Shown here piece after piece: positions 1 to 7,450 of a stretch of DNA of 31,600 nt (position 1 is its first letter; each line of letters begins with the position of its first letter). A program made the translations under genes and the position numbers. The notes under the pieces were generated by a model. The model had not been told where the DNA came from. It worked only from the letters and a program-made list of their open reading frames with translations, and did not search any database. Origin of the DNA: CAYZBM01 sp964476705 (GTDB lineage Bacteria > Pseudomonadota > Alphaproteobacteria > Rickettsiales > UBA6187); NCBI GenBank assembly GCA_964476705.1, contig CAYZBM010000014.1, forward strand, positions 1 through 31,600. The letters run 5' to 3'.

Positions 1-278
1 TCTACTAAATTTAATAATTATTGATTAGAGGTAAATTATTTCTTGATCTACTATAAGAGTATTTTTATGCCCTTAACTTATTTGGATTGTAATTAATTAA
101 CCGATTATCTCTTGATGTGGGTACCGGTCTCCTTATTTTCCTACAAAATATTAAAATATTTTGGGAAAATATAGGAACCGGCATGATGGATTGGAGGGAT
201 TTACTTAGTTTCCGTCAATTCTTTCTTAATCTACTATAATTGGCATTAGATTACTTTAACTTAAAGTTATAAAAAAGA
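1..278. other. Intergenic region downstream of pyrE with palindrome and repeats
   Basis: No coding sequence is supported here. The region holds a long imperfect palindrome (about 121-182), two related 25-nt segments on either side of it (31-55 and 214-238, 22 of 25 identical), and a 20-nt stretch (7-26) that recurs exactly at 12670-12689. It lies downstream of the minus-strand pyrE stop, so part of it may be the pyrE 3' untranslated region. Confidence 0.6.
121..182. repeat. Long imperfect palindrome
   Basis: The arms read inward from ACCGGT/ACCGGC ends, through TTTTCC/GGAAAA blocks, to a central AAAATATT-aa-AATATTTT. The two halves match along about 28 positions with a few bulges, so either strand could fold into a long hairpin. 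It could be a small palindromic mobile element or a bidirectional terminator for pyrE and a gene left of the window. The flanking near-direct repeats (31-55, 214-238) slightly favour an inserted element, which is inference. Confidence 0.6.
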
Positions 279-863
279 TTACTTTATCCATCTACTGCCA
301 GGTTTAATTGCTGGGATGTTTTTTAAGCTTTCAGGGAGGTTATTAGCTTCGTATGATTTTATATCCAGATCAAGTAAGGAAATTATCGGTAATCCTAAAT
401 TAATATTATTGCTTCTATTAACTAAACAAGCTTCAGCTAGAATATTTACCTTATAAGGTTTAATACATTCTATAGTTTCTAAAGAAGATTTACCGGTAGT
501 TATAACATCCTCAACAATTAATATATTACTATTTTCTTTGATATCAAAACCTCGTCTTAAAACGAGTTTTCCATCAACTCTTTCACAAAAGATATTAGGA
601 ACATTAAGTTGACAAGCCATTTCGTAACCAACAATTACTCCGCCCATAGCAGGGGATACTACCAAATCAATTTTTTTGTTCTTTAAAACATATAAAACTC
701 TTTTAGCAAGTTCGGCACATAATTTTTTGCTACGTCTTGGTTCCATTAAAACCCGTGCACATTGCATATAAGTATCGCTATGTAAACCTGATGACAAAAT
801 AAAATGCCCTTTAAGTATACTTTCAGCGTCGGTAAATTCTTTTAATATTTCGTTATGTTCCAT
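279..863 (-). CDS. pyrE: Orotate phosphoribosyltransferase
   Basis: PyrE transfers the phosphoribosyl group of PRPP to orotate, giving orotidine 5'-monophosphate, the fifth step of de novo pyrimidine synthesis in the cytoplasm. The protein is about 194 residues, normal for the family. It has the substrate-binding start GHFILSSGLHSDTY and the PRPP loop ILIVEDVITTGKS, where the two acidic residues before the TTGKS turn bind ribose phosphate and Mg. The ATG at 863 is chosen. An in-frame GTG at 872 would add three residues, and neither start has a strong ribosome binding site. No other pyr gene is next to it. De novo pyrimidine genes are missing from many Rickettsia but present in other Rickettsiales, so this lineage probably keeps the pathway (inference). 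Confidence 0.93.
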   Translation of the reverse strand: MEHNEILKEFTDAESILKGHFILSSGLHSDTYMQCARVLMEPRRSKKLCAELAKRVLYVLKNKKIDLVVSPAMGGVIVGYEMACQLNVPNIFCERVDGKLVLRRGFDIKENSNILIVEDVITTGKSSLETIECIKPYKVNILAEACLVNRSNNINLGLPIISLLDLDIKSYEANNLPESLKNIPAIKPGSRWIK

Positions 864-953
864 TATTAGCACTCGATCTTTTTAGGTTTATCTAACTTTT
901 ACTAAAAGCTAGATAAACTGTCAAATATAATAGCGCGGATACCTAAATTATGT

Positions 954-2519
954 CTAAGCATTTTTCTTAGGCCGTGGAGGAGGAGGAGGGAGTGTAGTTT
1001 TTTTTGATGGAGTCTCTGGAATATTGTTTTGTGGTGGTTCAGATACAGCAGTCTGTGGGCCTACAATTTCAACATTTACAGGGAAATCTTTATTGCCCTG
1101 ATTATAACTTTCTGAGGAAGAGCTAAAATTATCATAGTTTTCTTCATGGCTATTGGGATCATATTCCTGATATGAACTTGATTCTATCTCTTCAGCGAAA
1201 TCATGAGGTGCTTCATTAGTGTAACTAGTATTCTCATAACTTGCAGTTTTTTTAAGAGATTCACTAAAAGGAGAGGCCGGAGCTGGAGCAAAATCAGCAC
1301 TATTTATTGAATGTTCCCTAGTACTAAACTCAGCTTTATGTACTGGTGAAAAAATTCCACTTTCTTTTTTATATTCTGTATAATCTATTTCTTCTGGATG
1401 CGGAGCCTTATTAGCATTTTTATCGTTATTATCGGTAAAATCTAAAGGATCTTCAAAAATATTATCAAAATGTATATTTTCTTGGCTCAATGAAAAATCT
1501 TCTATATTAGAAGAATTATTTGCAGCAGCTTTATTTTTTTCTGAAAAATTTTCTAATGATGAATGAAGATTGTCTTCTGATTTTTCCTCAGCTTCTTGAA
1601 GTAATTTAACTTTAAATTTATCGCTAAATTTTTTCTTCGGTTTATTATTTTCTTCACTGAATTCTTCATTGTTTTCTGATTTTACTTTGGCGGAGCTTTT
1701 TTTACTGATAATTAGAGCCAAAGATATAAATATAGGTATAAGCAATATAGCCCTAATAATCCAAACTAAATAAGGATTCGCTTTTATAGTTATTATGTTA
1801 CCCATTTGGTTAAGATTAATATGTCCTGGAGCTAATTTTTCTATAATCTCACTTTTATAATGGAATGCCTCTAAAAGCTTACCATTTTGTTTGGCAAGTA
1901 CACTAATCTCTGGATATTTTTTAATTAAAAATTCAACTTTAATATCACCTATTTGCGGTTCATTAGGATTTAGACCAAAATAGAAGCTATTATCGGCTAA
2001 TTTAAAAGCTTTTTTGCCAGCATCACCTAATTTTTCATAATTATCATTATTTAAAATGATTCCTATTGGCTCGGCTACATTATTTAATTTAGCACTTAAT
2101 GATGGAGATAAATTAAAAGCGCCTAGATCTTGATTATCTGCCTGCCATTTTTCACCAGTTAATAATTTGCTAGTTGGGTTTTTATTTTCATTATCTTTAA
2201 TTAAATCTTCTGACCACAACATTTTCTGATCAGCTTGATCATATTGATAAATTTTAATAACTCTAGTGAGTTCTTGGGCCTCAGCTTCAACTTTAAAAAT
2301 AGGATCATTTAGATGTTTACTGCTGATATTTCCTATTACATGAACTAAATTTCCATCATATGTTTTATTTATATTTTTTGCATCCATAGTTGGAATTTTA
2401 TAATTAGGTACAAAAATATCAGCATAAAAAATACCTGCAATACTAAAGGTTAGCATCGAGTATACTGCAATATTTTTAACATTTAGATGTTGTTTAATTT
2501 TTATGCTTTTGTCTGCCAT
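954..2519 (-). CDS. TMEM43-family membrane protein with acidic tail and polyproline end
   Basis: The protein has 521 residues. A transmembrane segment at about 18-37 is followed by a long extracytoplasmic domain with the TMEM43 (DUF1625) pattern: a GNLVHVIG motif near residue 56, then the L-T-R-V-I-K-I-Y-Q segment matching the family's L-R-x-VEMYQW signature. A second transmembrane segment lies at about 250-272. The remaining ~245 residues are low-complexity, rich in Glu, Ser, Asn and Lys, and end in TLPPPPPRPKKNA. Human TMEM43 (LUMA) is a nuclear-envelope protein; the bacterial members have no firm function. The tail is much longer than I expect for the family and would be cytoplasmic if both ends are inside. 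It is divergent from the exbB-tonB operon, with about 165 bp between start codons. The family call is fairly sure, the function unknown. Confidence 0.7.
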   Translation of the reverse strand: MADKSIKIKQHLNVKNIAVYSMLTFSIAGIFYADIFVPNYKIPTMDAKNINKTYDGNLVHVIGNISSKHLNDPIFKVEAEAQELTRVIKIYQYDQADQKMLWSEDLIKDNENKNPTSKLLTGEKWQADNQDLGAFNLSPSLSAKLNNVAEPIGIILNNDNYEKLGDAGKKAFKLADNSFYFGLNPNEPQIGDIKVEFLIKKYPEISVLAKQNGKLLEAFHYKSEIIEKLAPGHINLNQMGNIITIKANPYLVWIIRAILLIPIFISLALIISKKSSAKVKSENNEEFSEENNKPKKKFSDKFKVKLLQEAEEKSEDNLHSSLENFSEKNKAAANNSSNIEDFSLSQENIHFDNIFEDPLDFTDNNDKNANKAPHPEEIDYTEYKKESGIFSPVHKAEFSTREHSINSADFAPAPASPFSESLKKTASYENTSYTNEAPHDFAEEIESSSYQEYDPNSHEENYDNFSSSSESYNQGNKDFPVNVEIVGPQTAVSEPPQNNIPETPSKKTTLPPPPPRPKKNA

Positions 2520-2684
2520 GAATAAAATACCTTCTCATTTAGATCTCTTTGAGATATTTTAACAATATAATTGCGAATATGCCTATAAGCAATTGCAAAA
2601 AATATTTTCTTACTATCAATTAGGGTTATGTGTGACATTAATCTAATTTTTAGTACTTCTGGTTTTATTTTAAAGGGAGTTGTT
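2520..2684. promoter_or_regulatory. Divergent promoter region
   Basis: This gap separates the divergent starts of the TMEM43-family gene and the exbB-like gene. It contains an inverted AATTGC/GCAATT pair (2569-2574 and 2589-2594) and a small ATCTC/GAGAT hairpin (2543-2555). Both are possible operator or leader structures. No classical Fur box was recognised by eye. The promoter role is inferred from gene orientation only. Confidence 0.35.
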
Positions 2685-3302
2685 ATGATTATTCTTGAGC
2701 TGCTAGAAAAAGGCGGTTTTGTTATGGCAGTTATTTTACTGCTATCAGTTTATGTAGTTGCAGTCATTATCTACAAATCATTACAATTTATTAAATATGC
2801 TTTGATAAATAGAGCCCATCTTAATTTAATCATAAAAAATATCAATAATAAAGACTACAGAAAAGCTTATGAATTAGCTATTGAAGTTAAAGATAATCCT
2901 ATGGCTATAGTTGCTATAGCGGCTTTAAAAGTTGGTACTGATAACACTATTTCCGATGAAAAAAAAATGCAGGTATTACAAGCAATAGGGCAAAGAGAAT
3001 TAGGAACTTTTGAAACTCATTTGCGTGGACTTGAAATGGCAGCCGCTGTTGCACCTTTACTAGGGTTACTTGGAACAGTTTTAGGAATGATTAGCTCTTT
3101 TTCTGGTATTGGTAGTTCTGGTTCTAATGTTGATCCTGCGGTGCTTGCCGATGGTATATGGCAGGCTCTCCTTGCTACCGTTGCGGGGCTAGGCGTGGCA
3201 ATCCCTGCGCTTGCTGCCTATTGTATTATCGATGCTAAAATAGAGGGTATAAGATCAGTAATGAATAATATCATTAATAAGGTTTTATACAAAAATTATT
3301 AA
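2685..3302 (+). CDS. exbB: ExbB/TolQ/MotA-family proton channel subunit
   Basis: This is the inner-membrane channel protein that, with ExbD-type partners, converts proton motive force into mechanical work on TonB (or TolA). It has about 205 residues and three hydrophobic segments (about 12-32, 119-141 and 157-180). The second carries APLLGLLGTVLGMISSF and the third GIWQALLATVAGLGVAIPA, both family signatures. Thr131 and Thr165 sit where E. coli ExbB has its channel threonines, but the usual Glu of G-I-x-E-A-L is Gln160. The ATG at 2685 is chosen over the upstream in-frame ATG at 2628 because a good AAAGGGAG ribosome binding site sits at 2672-2679. It is first in a four-gene operon with two ExbD proteins and a TonB-like protein, which favours ExbB over TolQ; TolQ cannot be excluded without phylogeny. 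Confidence 0.85.
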   Translation: MIILELLEKGGFVMAVILLLSVYVVAVIIYKSLQFIKYALINRAHLNLIIKNINNKDYRKAYELAIEVKDNPMAIVAIAALKVGTDNTISDEKKMQVLQAIGQRELGTFETHLRGLEMAAAVAPLLGLLGTVLGMISSFSGIGSSGSNVDPAVLADGIWQALLATVAGLGVAIPALAAYCIIDAKIEGIRSVMNNIINKVLYKNY

Positions 3303-3328
3303 ACGATTATAAAAATTAAGTATTAATT

Positions 3329-3733
3329 GTGAATTTAGTTCGGAAAAAACAACGTAAAGAACATTCTCTAAATCTTACTTCACTGATAGATGTGATATTT
3401 TTATTGGTAGTATTTTTTATGCTTACTAATAAATTTATCTCTTATCAAGCGATTAATTTAAATATTGCGCAAAGTAAAGATTTGAAGAATAAAAGTAAAA
3501 ATATTGGTGATAATTTGATTATAGAATTATTACCGAAAGAGAATTTTATCTTACAAAATAAGATTTATTCTTTAAATCAGCTTAAAGAGAAAATTCTAGA
3601 TATAACTAAAACTAAAAACGGAGATCTTTCGGTATTTCTAGTTAGTAAAAAAAATGTTTATGTAAAAGATGTAGTGCTGGCTATGGACCAAATAAAAATG
3701 GCGGGAATTAATAATATTTCATTAGTTAAATAA
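3329..3733 (+). CDS. exbD: ExbD/TolR-family protein 1
   Basis: The protein has 134 residues: a short basic cytoplasmic start, one transmembrane helix (about 17-35) and a small periplasmic domain. The helix has the motif LTSLIDVIFLLVVFFML, with the protonatable Asp (residue 21) that is essential in ExbD and TolR for coupling to proton flow. The start codon is GTG at 3329. It lies 26 bp after the channel gene and 27 bp before the second ExbD, so all are probably on one transcript. The periplasmic part matches the family by layout (it ends in an ISLVK strand) rather than by strong motifs. Calling it ExbD rather than TolR rests on the TonB-like protein encoded two genes downstream. Confidence 0.85.
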   Translation: MNLVRKKQRKEHSLNLTSLIDVIFLLVVFFMLTNKFISYQAINLNIAQSKDLKNKSKNIGDNLIIELLPKENFILQNKIYSLNQLKEKILDITKTKNGDLSVFLVSKKNVYVKDVVLAMDQIKMAGINNISLVK

Positions 3734-3760
3734 GTTTTAACAATAAAAATAGTAATAATT

Positions 3761-4177
3761 ATGAGTTTTAATTTAAAGAGAGAAAGAAGAATTATAAAGC
3801 TGCCAAATCTTATTCCCTTAATTAATATTATTTTTATCTTATTAATATTTTTTATGGTAGCTGGGAAAATGGAAAAAATAGATACTATAAAAATTGCTCT
3901 GCCAAATTCTAGTAGTTTAGATACTGCAGCTAAAATATTTTCTAAAATTATTATTTATGTAGGTCAAGATGGTAAAATAGCCGTCAATGGTGATACGGTT
4001 AAAGATACTGACTTATCAATAATTATTAGAACTTTGCTACTCGATAATCCTGATACTAATATAAATATTAAAGCAGATAGCAATTTAGAATCTTTGAGAT
4101 TAATTTGGCTAATGGATAATTTAAAACAATCTGGAGCTAAATCTATATCTATTTTTACTGAGATGAAAAGAAATTAA
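3761..4177 (+). CDS. ExbD/TolR-family protein 2, lacking the membrane Asp
   Basis: This is a second ExbD-type protein of 138 residues with the same architecture: a basic start, one transmembrane helix at about 16-35 and a periplasmic domain. The helix reads LIPLINIIFILLIFFMV. The position holding the essential Asp in the upstream paralogue (LIDVIF) is Asn here (LINIIF, residue 22). The codon is AAT, one substitution away from GAT. The periplasmic part keeps a recognisable ExbD pattern (DGKIAVNGDTV, then DTNINIKAD). Systems with two ExbD paralogues are known, and ExbD dimerises inside the ExbB pentamer, so this copy may serve as a non-titratable partner of the first (inference). The next gene starts 7 bp after its stop. 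Confidence 0.8.
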   Translation: MSFNLKRERRIIKLPNLIPLINIIFILLIFFMVAGKMEKIDTIKIALPNSSSLDTAAKIFSKIIIYVGQDGKIAVNGDTVKDTDLSIIIRTLLLDNPDTNINIKADSNLESLRLIWLMDNLKQSGAKSISIFTEMKRN

Positions 4178-4184
4178 GATTATT

Positions 4185-4976
4185 ATGGATAAAAATTTTA
4201 CATTAGTTTTGCTTTTCTCTTTTTTCCTGCATATTTTTATTTTATGTATGGGTTTTGCCAATGATGAGAATAAGAAAAAAGAATTTGTAAATTTACAAAT
4301 TAATTTTGCCGATAAACAAATTATATCAAACCAAGATGAAATAAATAATAATATAGCAAATAATGCTGATAATAGAGTTAGTTTATTGCAATTTAATAAC
4401 AAAACAGAGCGAGAGGCAAAGGCGGTAAAGCCAGTAAAGCCCGAGACTCAAAATAATAAAATTGATGATAAAAAGATTGATAAAAATGCTATAAAATTAG
4501 AAGATAATCCTGCAGAAAAAAATAATAAAGTGCAAAATAAAAATATAATTATTGCCAGAAAAACTTTAGCCTCGAGGAGCGTTAATACTAACTCTACTTC
4601 GCAACAAAAAGCTGTTTATAAAGAATTTGCGCGGCAACATGGCGGAGGTCATATCTTAGGTAATGTTAGTGGTGGTAAAGCCCAAAATAAGTCTGTAACT
4701 TATGAACGCTTAATTTCTTTATGGCTTGATAAATTCAGGACTTATCCGGAAATTGCTAAACAAAAAAAAATAAAAGGTGAGGGAATATTATTTATTAAAA
4801 TAGATCGCTCTGGCAAGATTTTACTCACCAAAATAAAAAAATCAACTGGGTCTAAATTTTTAGATGACGCACTGCTTAATATGGCAGCTTTAGCTAATCC
4901 AGTTATTCCAGTGCCTGCTACTTACTATCCTAAGCGAAAAAATTTTTCTTATGAGATTAAGTTTGTCTTTGAGTAA
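4185..4976 (+). CDS. tonB: TonB-like energy transducer
   Basis: The protein has 263 residues and TonB layout. An uncleaved N-terminal anchor (about 5-23) is followed by a charged, Lys/Asn-rich periplasm-spanning linker and a C-terminal TonB domain at about 178-263. The domain has a RTYPEIAKQKKIKGEGIL-type segment, then DRSGKILLTKIKKSTG, FLDDALLNMA and an NPVIPVPATY ending, matching the family core (YPxxA, G-x-V, SSG, LD-x-A, P-x-P). The linker is poor in Pro, with only a short KAVKPVKPE stretch, probably because AT bias replaced Pro codons (inference). Its place in an exbB-exbD-exbD operon supports the call. No TonB-dependent receptor gene is in the window, so the substrate is unknown. A TolA role is a weaker alternative, since TolA C-terminal domains lack these motifs. 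Confidence 0.82.
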   Translation: MDKNFTLVLLFSFFLHIFILCMGFANDENKKKEFVNLQINFADKQIISNQDEINNNIANNADNRVSLLQFNNKTEREAKAVKPVKPETQNNKIDDKKIDKNAIKLEDNPAEKNNKVQNKNIIIARKTLASRSVNTNSTSQQKAVYKEFARQHGGGHILGNVSGGKAQNKSVTYERLISLWLDKFRTYPEIAKQKKIKGEGILFIKIDRSGKILLTKIKKSTGSKFLDDALLNMAALANPVIPVPATYYPKRKNFSYEIKFVFE

Positions 4977-4981
4977 TAAAA

Positions 4982-5719
4982 CTAAAACTTCTTATGCCAA
5001 TAAAGCAAAATACAATTTTTCTGATCTAAACTAAAATTATAATTTAAGTTAGAATCAAGGCACGAACTATTATTACCGTTTACTCCTGAAACTAAGCCAG
5101 TTGTAGGAATCCCATCATCAATTTTTTGATCGATAGCATAAATATCTTTTGCTTTGATTACTGGATTATTAGGTAGGCCAGTACTATCTGCAGCTCCCAG
5201 CTGAATTACATGACCACTATTATTATTTACTGGATTTGTAATATCATAAAAGCGATATAGACCATCAACAAAAATTGTAGATTTTGGTGCGTTTATTCCA
5301 GATTTAAAACGTTCTTCGGAATTATATTTAACACTAGAAAAGTTACCAAAAATTAAACCAGCTCTGCTTAAATGTTTAAAACTATAAAGATCCTCATCAT
5401 TATTTATGTAAGAATCGCCATCGCCATTGTAAACACCATCATTATTAATATTTTTTGAAAAAGTGCCCCAATAATTTGTGGCAGTTGGTAGGTCGCCTGG
5501 CAAATAATTATATTGTTTAGTAAATTCATCAATTGCGGAATTTAAATCAGTAATTTCACTAATAGTTTTCCGAATTTCAGCGCCATGATAAAGATTGTAA
5601 CCTAAAACTACTAAAGAAATTAGTAAGCCAATTATTGCTAAACTGATTGAGAGTTCAACAATAGTTACGCCTTGGTTAGATATGTTATTTTTATTCTTTG
5701 GCCAAATATTCATAAACAT
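4982..5719 (-). CDS. Prepilin/pseudopilin-like protein with N-methylation motif
   Basis: The protein has 245 residues. After a short charged leader comes the type IV prepilin signature NQG-VTIVELSISLAIIGLL: prepilin peptidase would cut after Gly17, leaving Val at +1 and the conserved Glu at +5, followed by a hydrophobic helix. The rest is a pilin-like globular region with an Asp/Asn/Gly stretch (about residues 90-110) that could bind calcium, and a C-terminal Cys pair (SSCLDSN and QKNCILL) suggesting the disulfide loop of pilin D-regions. It could be a minor pilin or a type II secretion-like pseudopilin. No pilus assembly or secretion genes are nearby. The chosen ATG at 5719 lies inside the 3' end of the upstream carbonic anhydrase gene (29 nt overlap); ATG 5713 is an alternative. 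Confidence 0.75.
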   Translation of the reverse strand: MFMNIWPKNKNNISNQGVTIVELSISLAIIGLLISLVVLGYNLYHGAEIRKTISEITDLNSAIDEFTKQYNYLPGDLPTATNYWGTFSKNINNDGVYNGDGDSYINNDEDLYSFKHLSRAGLIFGNFSSVKYNSEERFKSGINAPKSTIFVDGLYRFYDITNPVNNNSGHVIQLGAADSTGLPNNPVIKAKDIYAIDQKIDDGIPTTGLVSGVNGNNSSCLDSNLNYNFSLDQKNCILLYWHKKF

Positions 5720-6206
5720 GTTTCACATAATTTTTTTCAGATATTTTAATATAATCTGCTTCAACTTCAGTAAGATTACGGAAGAATTTTCCAGGATTTC
5801 CAGCCCAAATTTCGCCTTTTTTAACAATTTTTCCTGGAGTAATTAAGGCTCCGGCCGCAACCATAGCGCCCGATTCAACAATAACATCATCCATTATTAT
5901 AGCGCCCATTCCAACAAAACAACCATCTTCTAATTTACAAGCATGAAGTAAGGCTTTGTGACCAATAGTTACTCCCGAGCCAATAATAGTTGGATGACCA
6001 TTTCTGGTTACGTGAATTATTGTGCCATCTTGAATATTGGTCCGGTCGCCAATTGTGATATTAGCCACATCACCTCTGATCACGCAATTAAACCAAATGC
6101 CAACTTCAGTCCCAATTTTAACCGCACCAATTATATCAGCGCTTGGGGCAATAAAACTATTATTAGCTATTTCTGGGAGAATGTTTTTATATGGATAAAG
6201 CGGCAT
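5691..6206 (-). CDS. Gamma carbonic anhydrase-family protein (left-handed beta helix)
   Basis: The protein has 171 residues with the hexapeptide-repeat pattern of the gamma carbonic anhydrase/YrdA/PaaY family: GDVANITIGDRTNIQDGTII, then VTIGHKALLHACKLED and VESGAMVAAGALI. The three metal-ligand His positions of the family are present (IIHV, IGHKALLHA). Typical members are trimers holding zinc or iron between subunits. Some hydrate CO2 and many have no proven activity, so this is a family call. It probably shares a transcript with the downstream prepilin-like gene, whose start overlaps its end by 29 nt. The ArgC gene lies 42 bp upstream in the same direction. Confidence 0.88.
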   Translation of the reverse strand: MPLYPYKNILPEIANNSFIAPSADIIGAVKIGTEVGIWFNCVIRGDVANITIGDRTNIQDGTIIHVTRNGHPTIIGSGVTIGHKALLHACKLEDGCFVGMGAIIMDDVIVESGAMVAAGALITPGKIVKKGEIWAGNPGKFFRNLTEVEADYIKISEKNYVKHVYEYLAKE

Positions 6207-6248
6207 ATTTTTTAATTTCTAATATTTAAAAGATTTTAATTTTATGAT

Positions 6249-7310
6249 TTAAGGAAAAACTGGCAAAGCTTCAAGAGCTGTAGTTTCGTCAAAGCCAAAC
6301 ATGATATTCATATTTTGTACTGCTTGACCTGATGCGCCTTTAATTAAATTATCAATTACCGAAACTATAACTATTTTTCCTGGAGTTCTTGCTCTTATAA
6401 CTGCGATATTACAATAATTGCTACCAGTTACATCTTTAGTAGTTGGTAAGATACCGTCGGCTAAGATCTTTACAAAATTTTCTTTTTCATAGAATTTTTT
6501 AAGGTAAGTTACAATATCTTCATACTTAGTTTTTTTGTTTAAGGTTAAATAGATTGTCGATAATATTCCTCTATTCATTGGTACTAAATGTGGAGTAAAG
6601 TTAATAGTTACTTTTTTACCAGCTTCCTTAGTTAAAGTTTGTTCAATCTCTGGAATATGCCGATGATTACAAACGGCGTAAGCTTTAAAATTATCGGTAA
6701 CTTCACAAAATAAACTTGCCACTTTTAGGGATCTACCAGCGCCAGTTACTCCTGATTTAGAATCAATAATAATATCTGATACATCAATAAGCTTAGCCTT
6801 ACATAATGGCGCTAAAGGTAATAATATGCTAGTTGGATAACAGCCAGGGCAGGCAACTAATTTTGCTGCTTTTATCTCTTTCCTGTATAATTCACTTAAG
6901 CCATAAACCGCTTCTTTTTGTAATTTTTCCGCAATATGTTTATGACCATACCATTCTTGATATTCTTTAGTATCCTCAAGTCTAAAATCAGCAGAAAGAT
7001 CAATAACCTTTACTTGGCTAGGAATCTTTTTAACTACTTCTTGGGATTTTGTATGTGGCAAACAACAAAAAACTACATCACAATTTTTGAAATTAACTTT
7101 ATCTAAGCTAACTAATTTCGGTAAATTAACAGTTCTTAAATGGGAGTATAAATCGTTAATGCTTTTGTCAGCATTACTATCGGCAACCAAATATTTTATA
7201 TTAACATAAGGATGACTAATTAAGAGTCTGATTAACTCTATACCAGTATAACCGCTAGCCCCAATAACCGCGGCATTTATAGTTTTTGTAGTTTTGTTTT
7301 TTTTTACCAT
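6249..7310 (-). CDS. argC: N-acetyl-gamma-glutamyl-phosphate reductase
   Basis: ArgC reduces N-acetylglutamyl 5-phosphate to the semialdehyde with NADPH, the third step of arginine (and ornithine) synthesis. The protein has 353 residues, the length of the long ArgC form. It shows the dinucleotide-binding start AVIGASGYTGIELIRLL, the active-site cysteine in KLVACPGCYPTS (near residue 150) and the conserved CNHRHIPEIEQ histidine segment. Start ATG at 7310. No other arg gene is in the window, so completeness of the pathway cannot be judged. Arginine synthesis is lost in Rickettsia and kept in only some relatives, so the gene says something about the lineage. Identification is secure. Confidence 0.95.
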   Translation of the reverse strand: MVKKNKTTKTINAAVIGASGYTGIELIRLLISHPYVNIKYLVADSNADKSINDLYSHLRTVNLPKLVSLDKVNFKNCDVVFCCLPHTKSQEVVKKIPSQVKVIDLSADFRLEDTKEYQEWYGHKHIAEKLQKEAVYGLSELYRKEIKAAKLVACPGCYPTSILLPLAPLCKAKLIDVSDIIIDSKSGVTGAGRSLKVASLFCEVTDNFKAYAVCNHRHIPEIEQTLTKEAGKKVTINFTPHLVPMNRGILSTIYLTLNKKTKYEDIVTYLKKFYEKENFVKILADGILPTTKDVTGSNYCNIAVIRARTPGKIVIVSVIDNLIKGASGQAVQNMNIMFGFDETTALEALPVFP

Positions 7311-7450
7311 AGTCTTATTACTTTAAATTAGGCTTAAAAGATTTTTGCTAAAAATAGCAGATAAAGAAGTTTATTTCTACGATTATTAATCTATGATTTT
7401 TATTATTAAATTTACTCTAATATATATAGATATTCTCTAGTTCTAGCTGT

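Noticed and set aside
2628..2684. Upstream ATG at 2628 as exbB start
   Set aside because: The ATG at 2685 has a strong AAAGGGAG ribosome binding site and gives the usual ExbB/TolQ N-terminus.
4121..4402. Minus-strand open frame over the tonB start
   Set aside because: It overlaps the end of ExbD 2 and the start of the TonB-like gene, both well supported by motifs and operon context.
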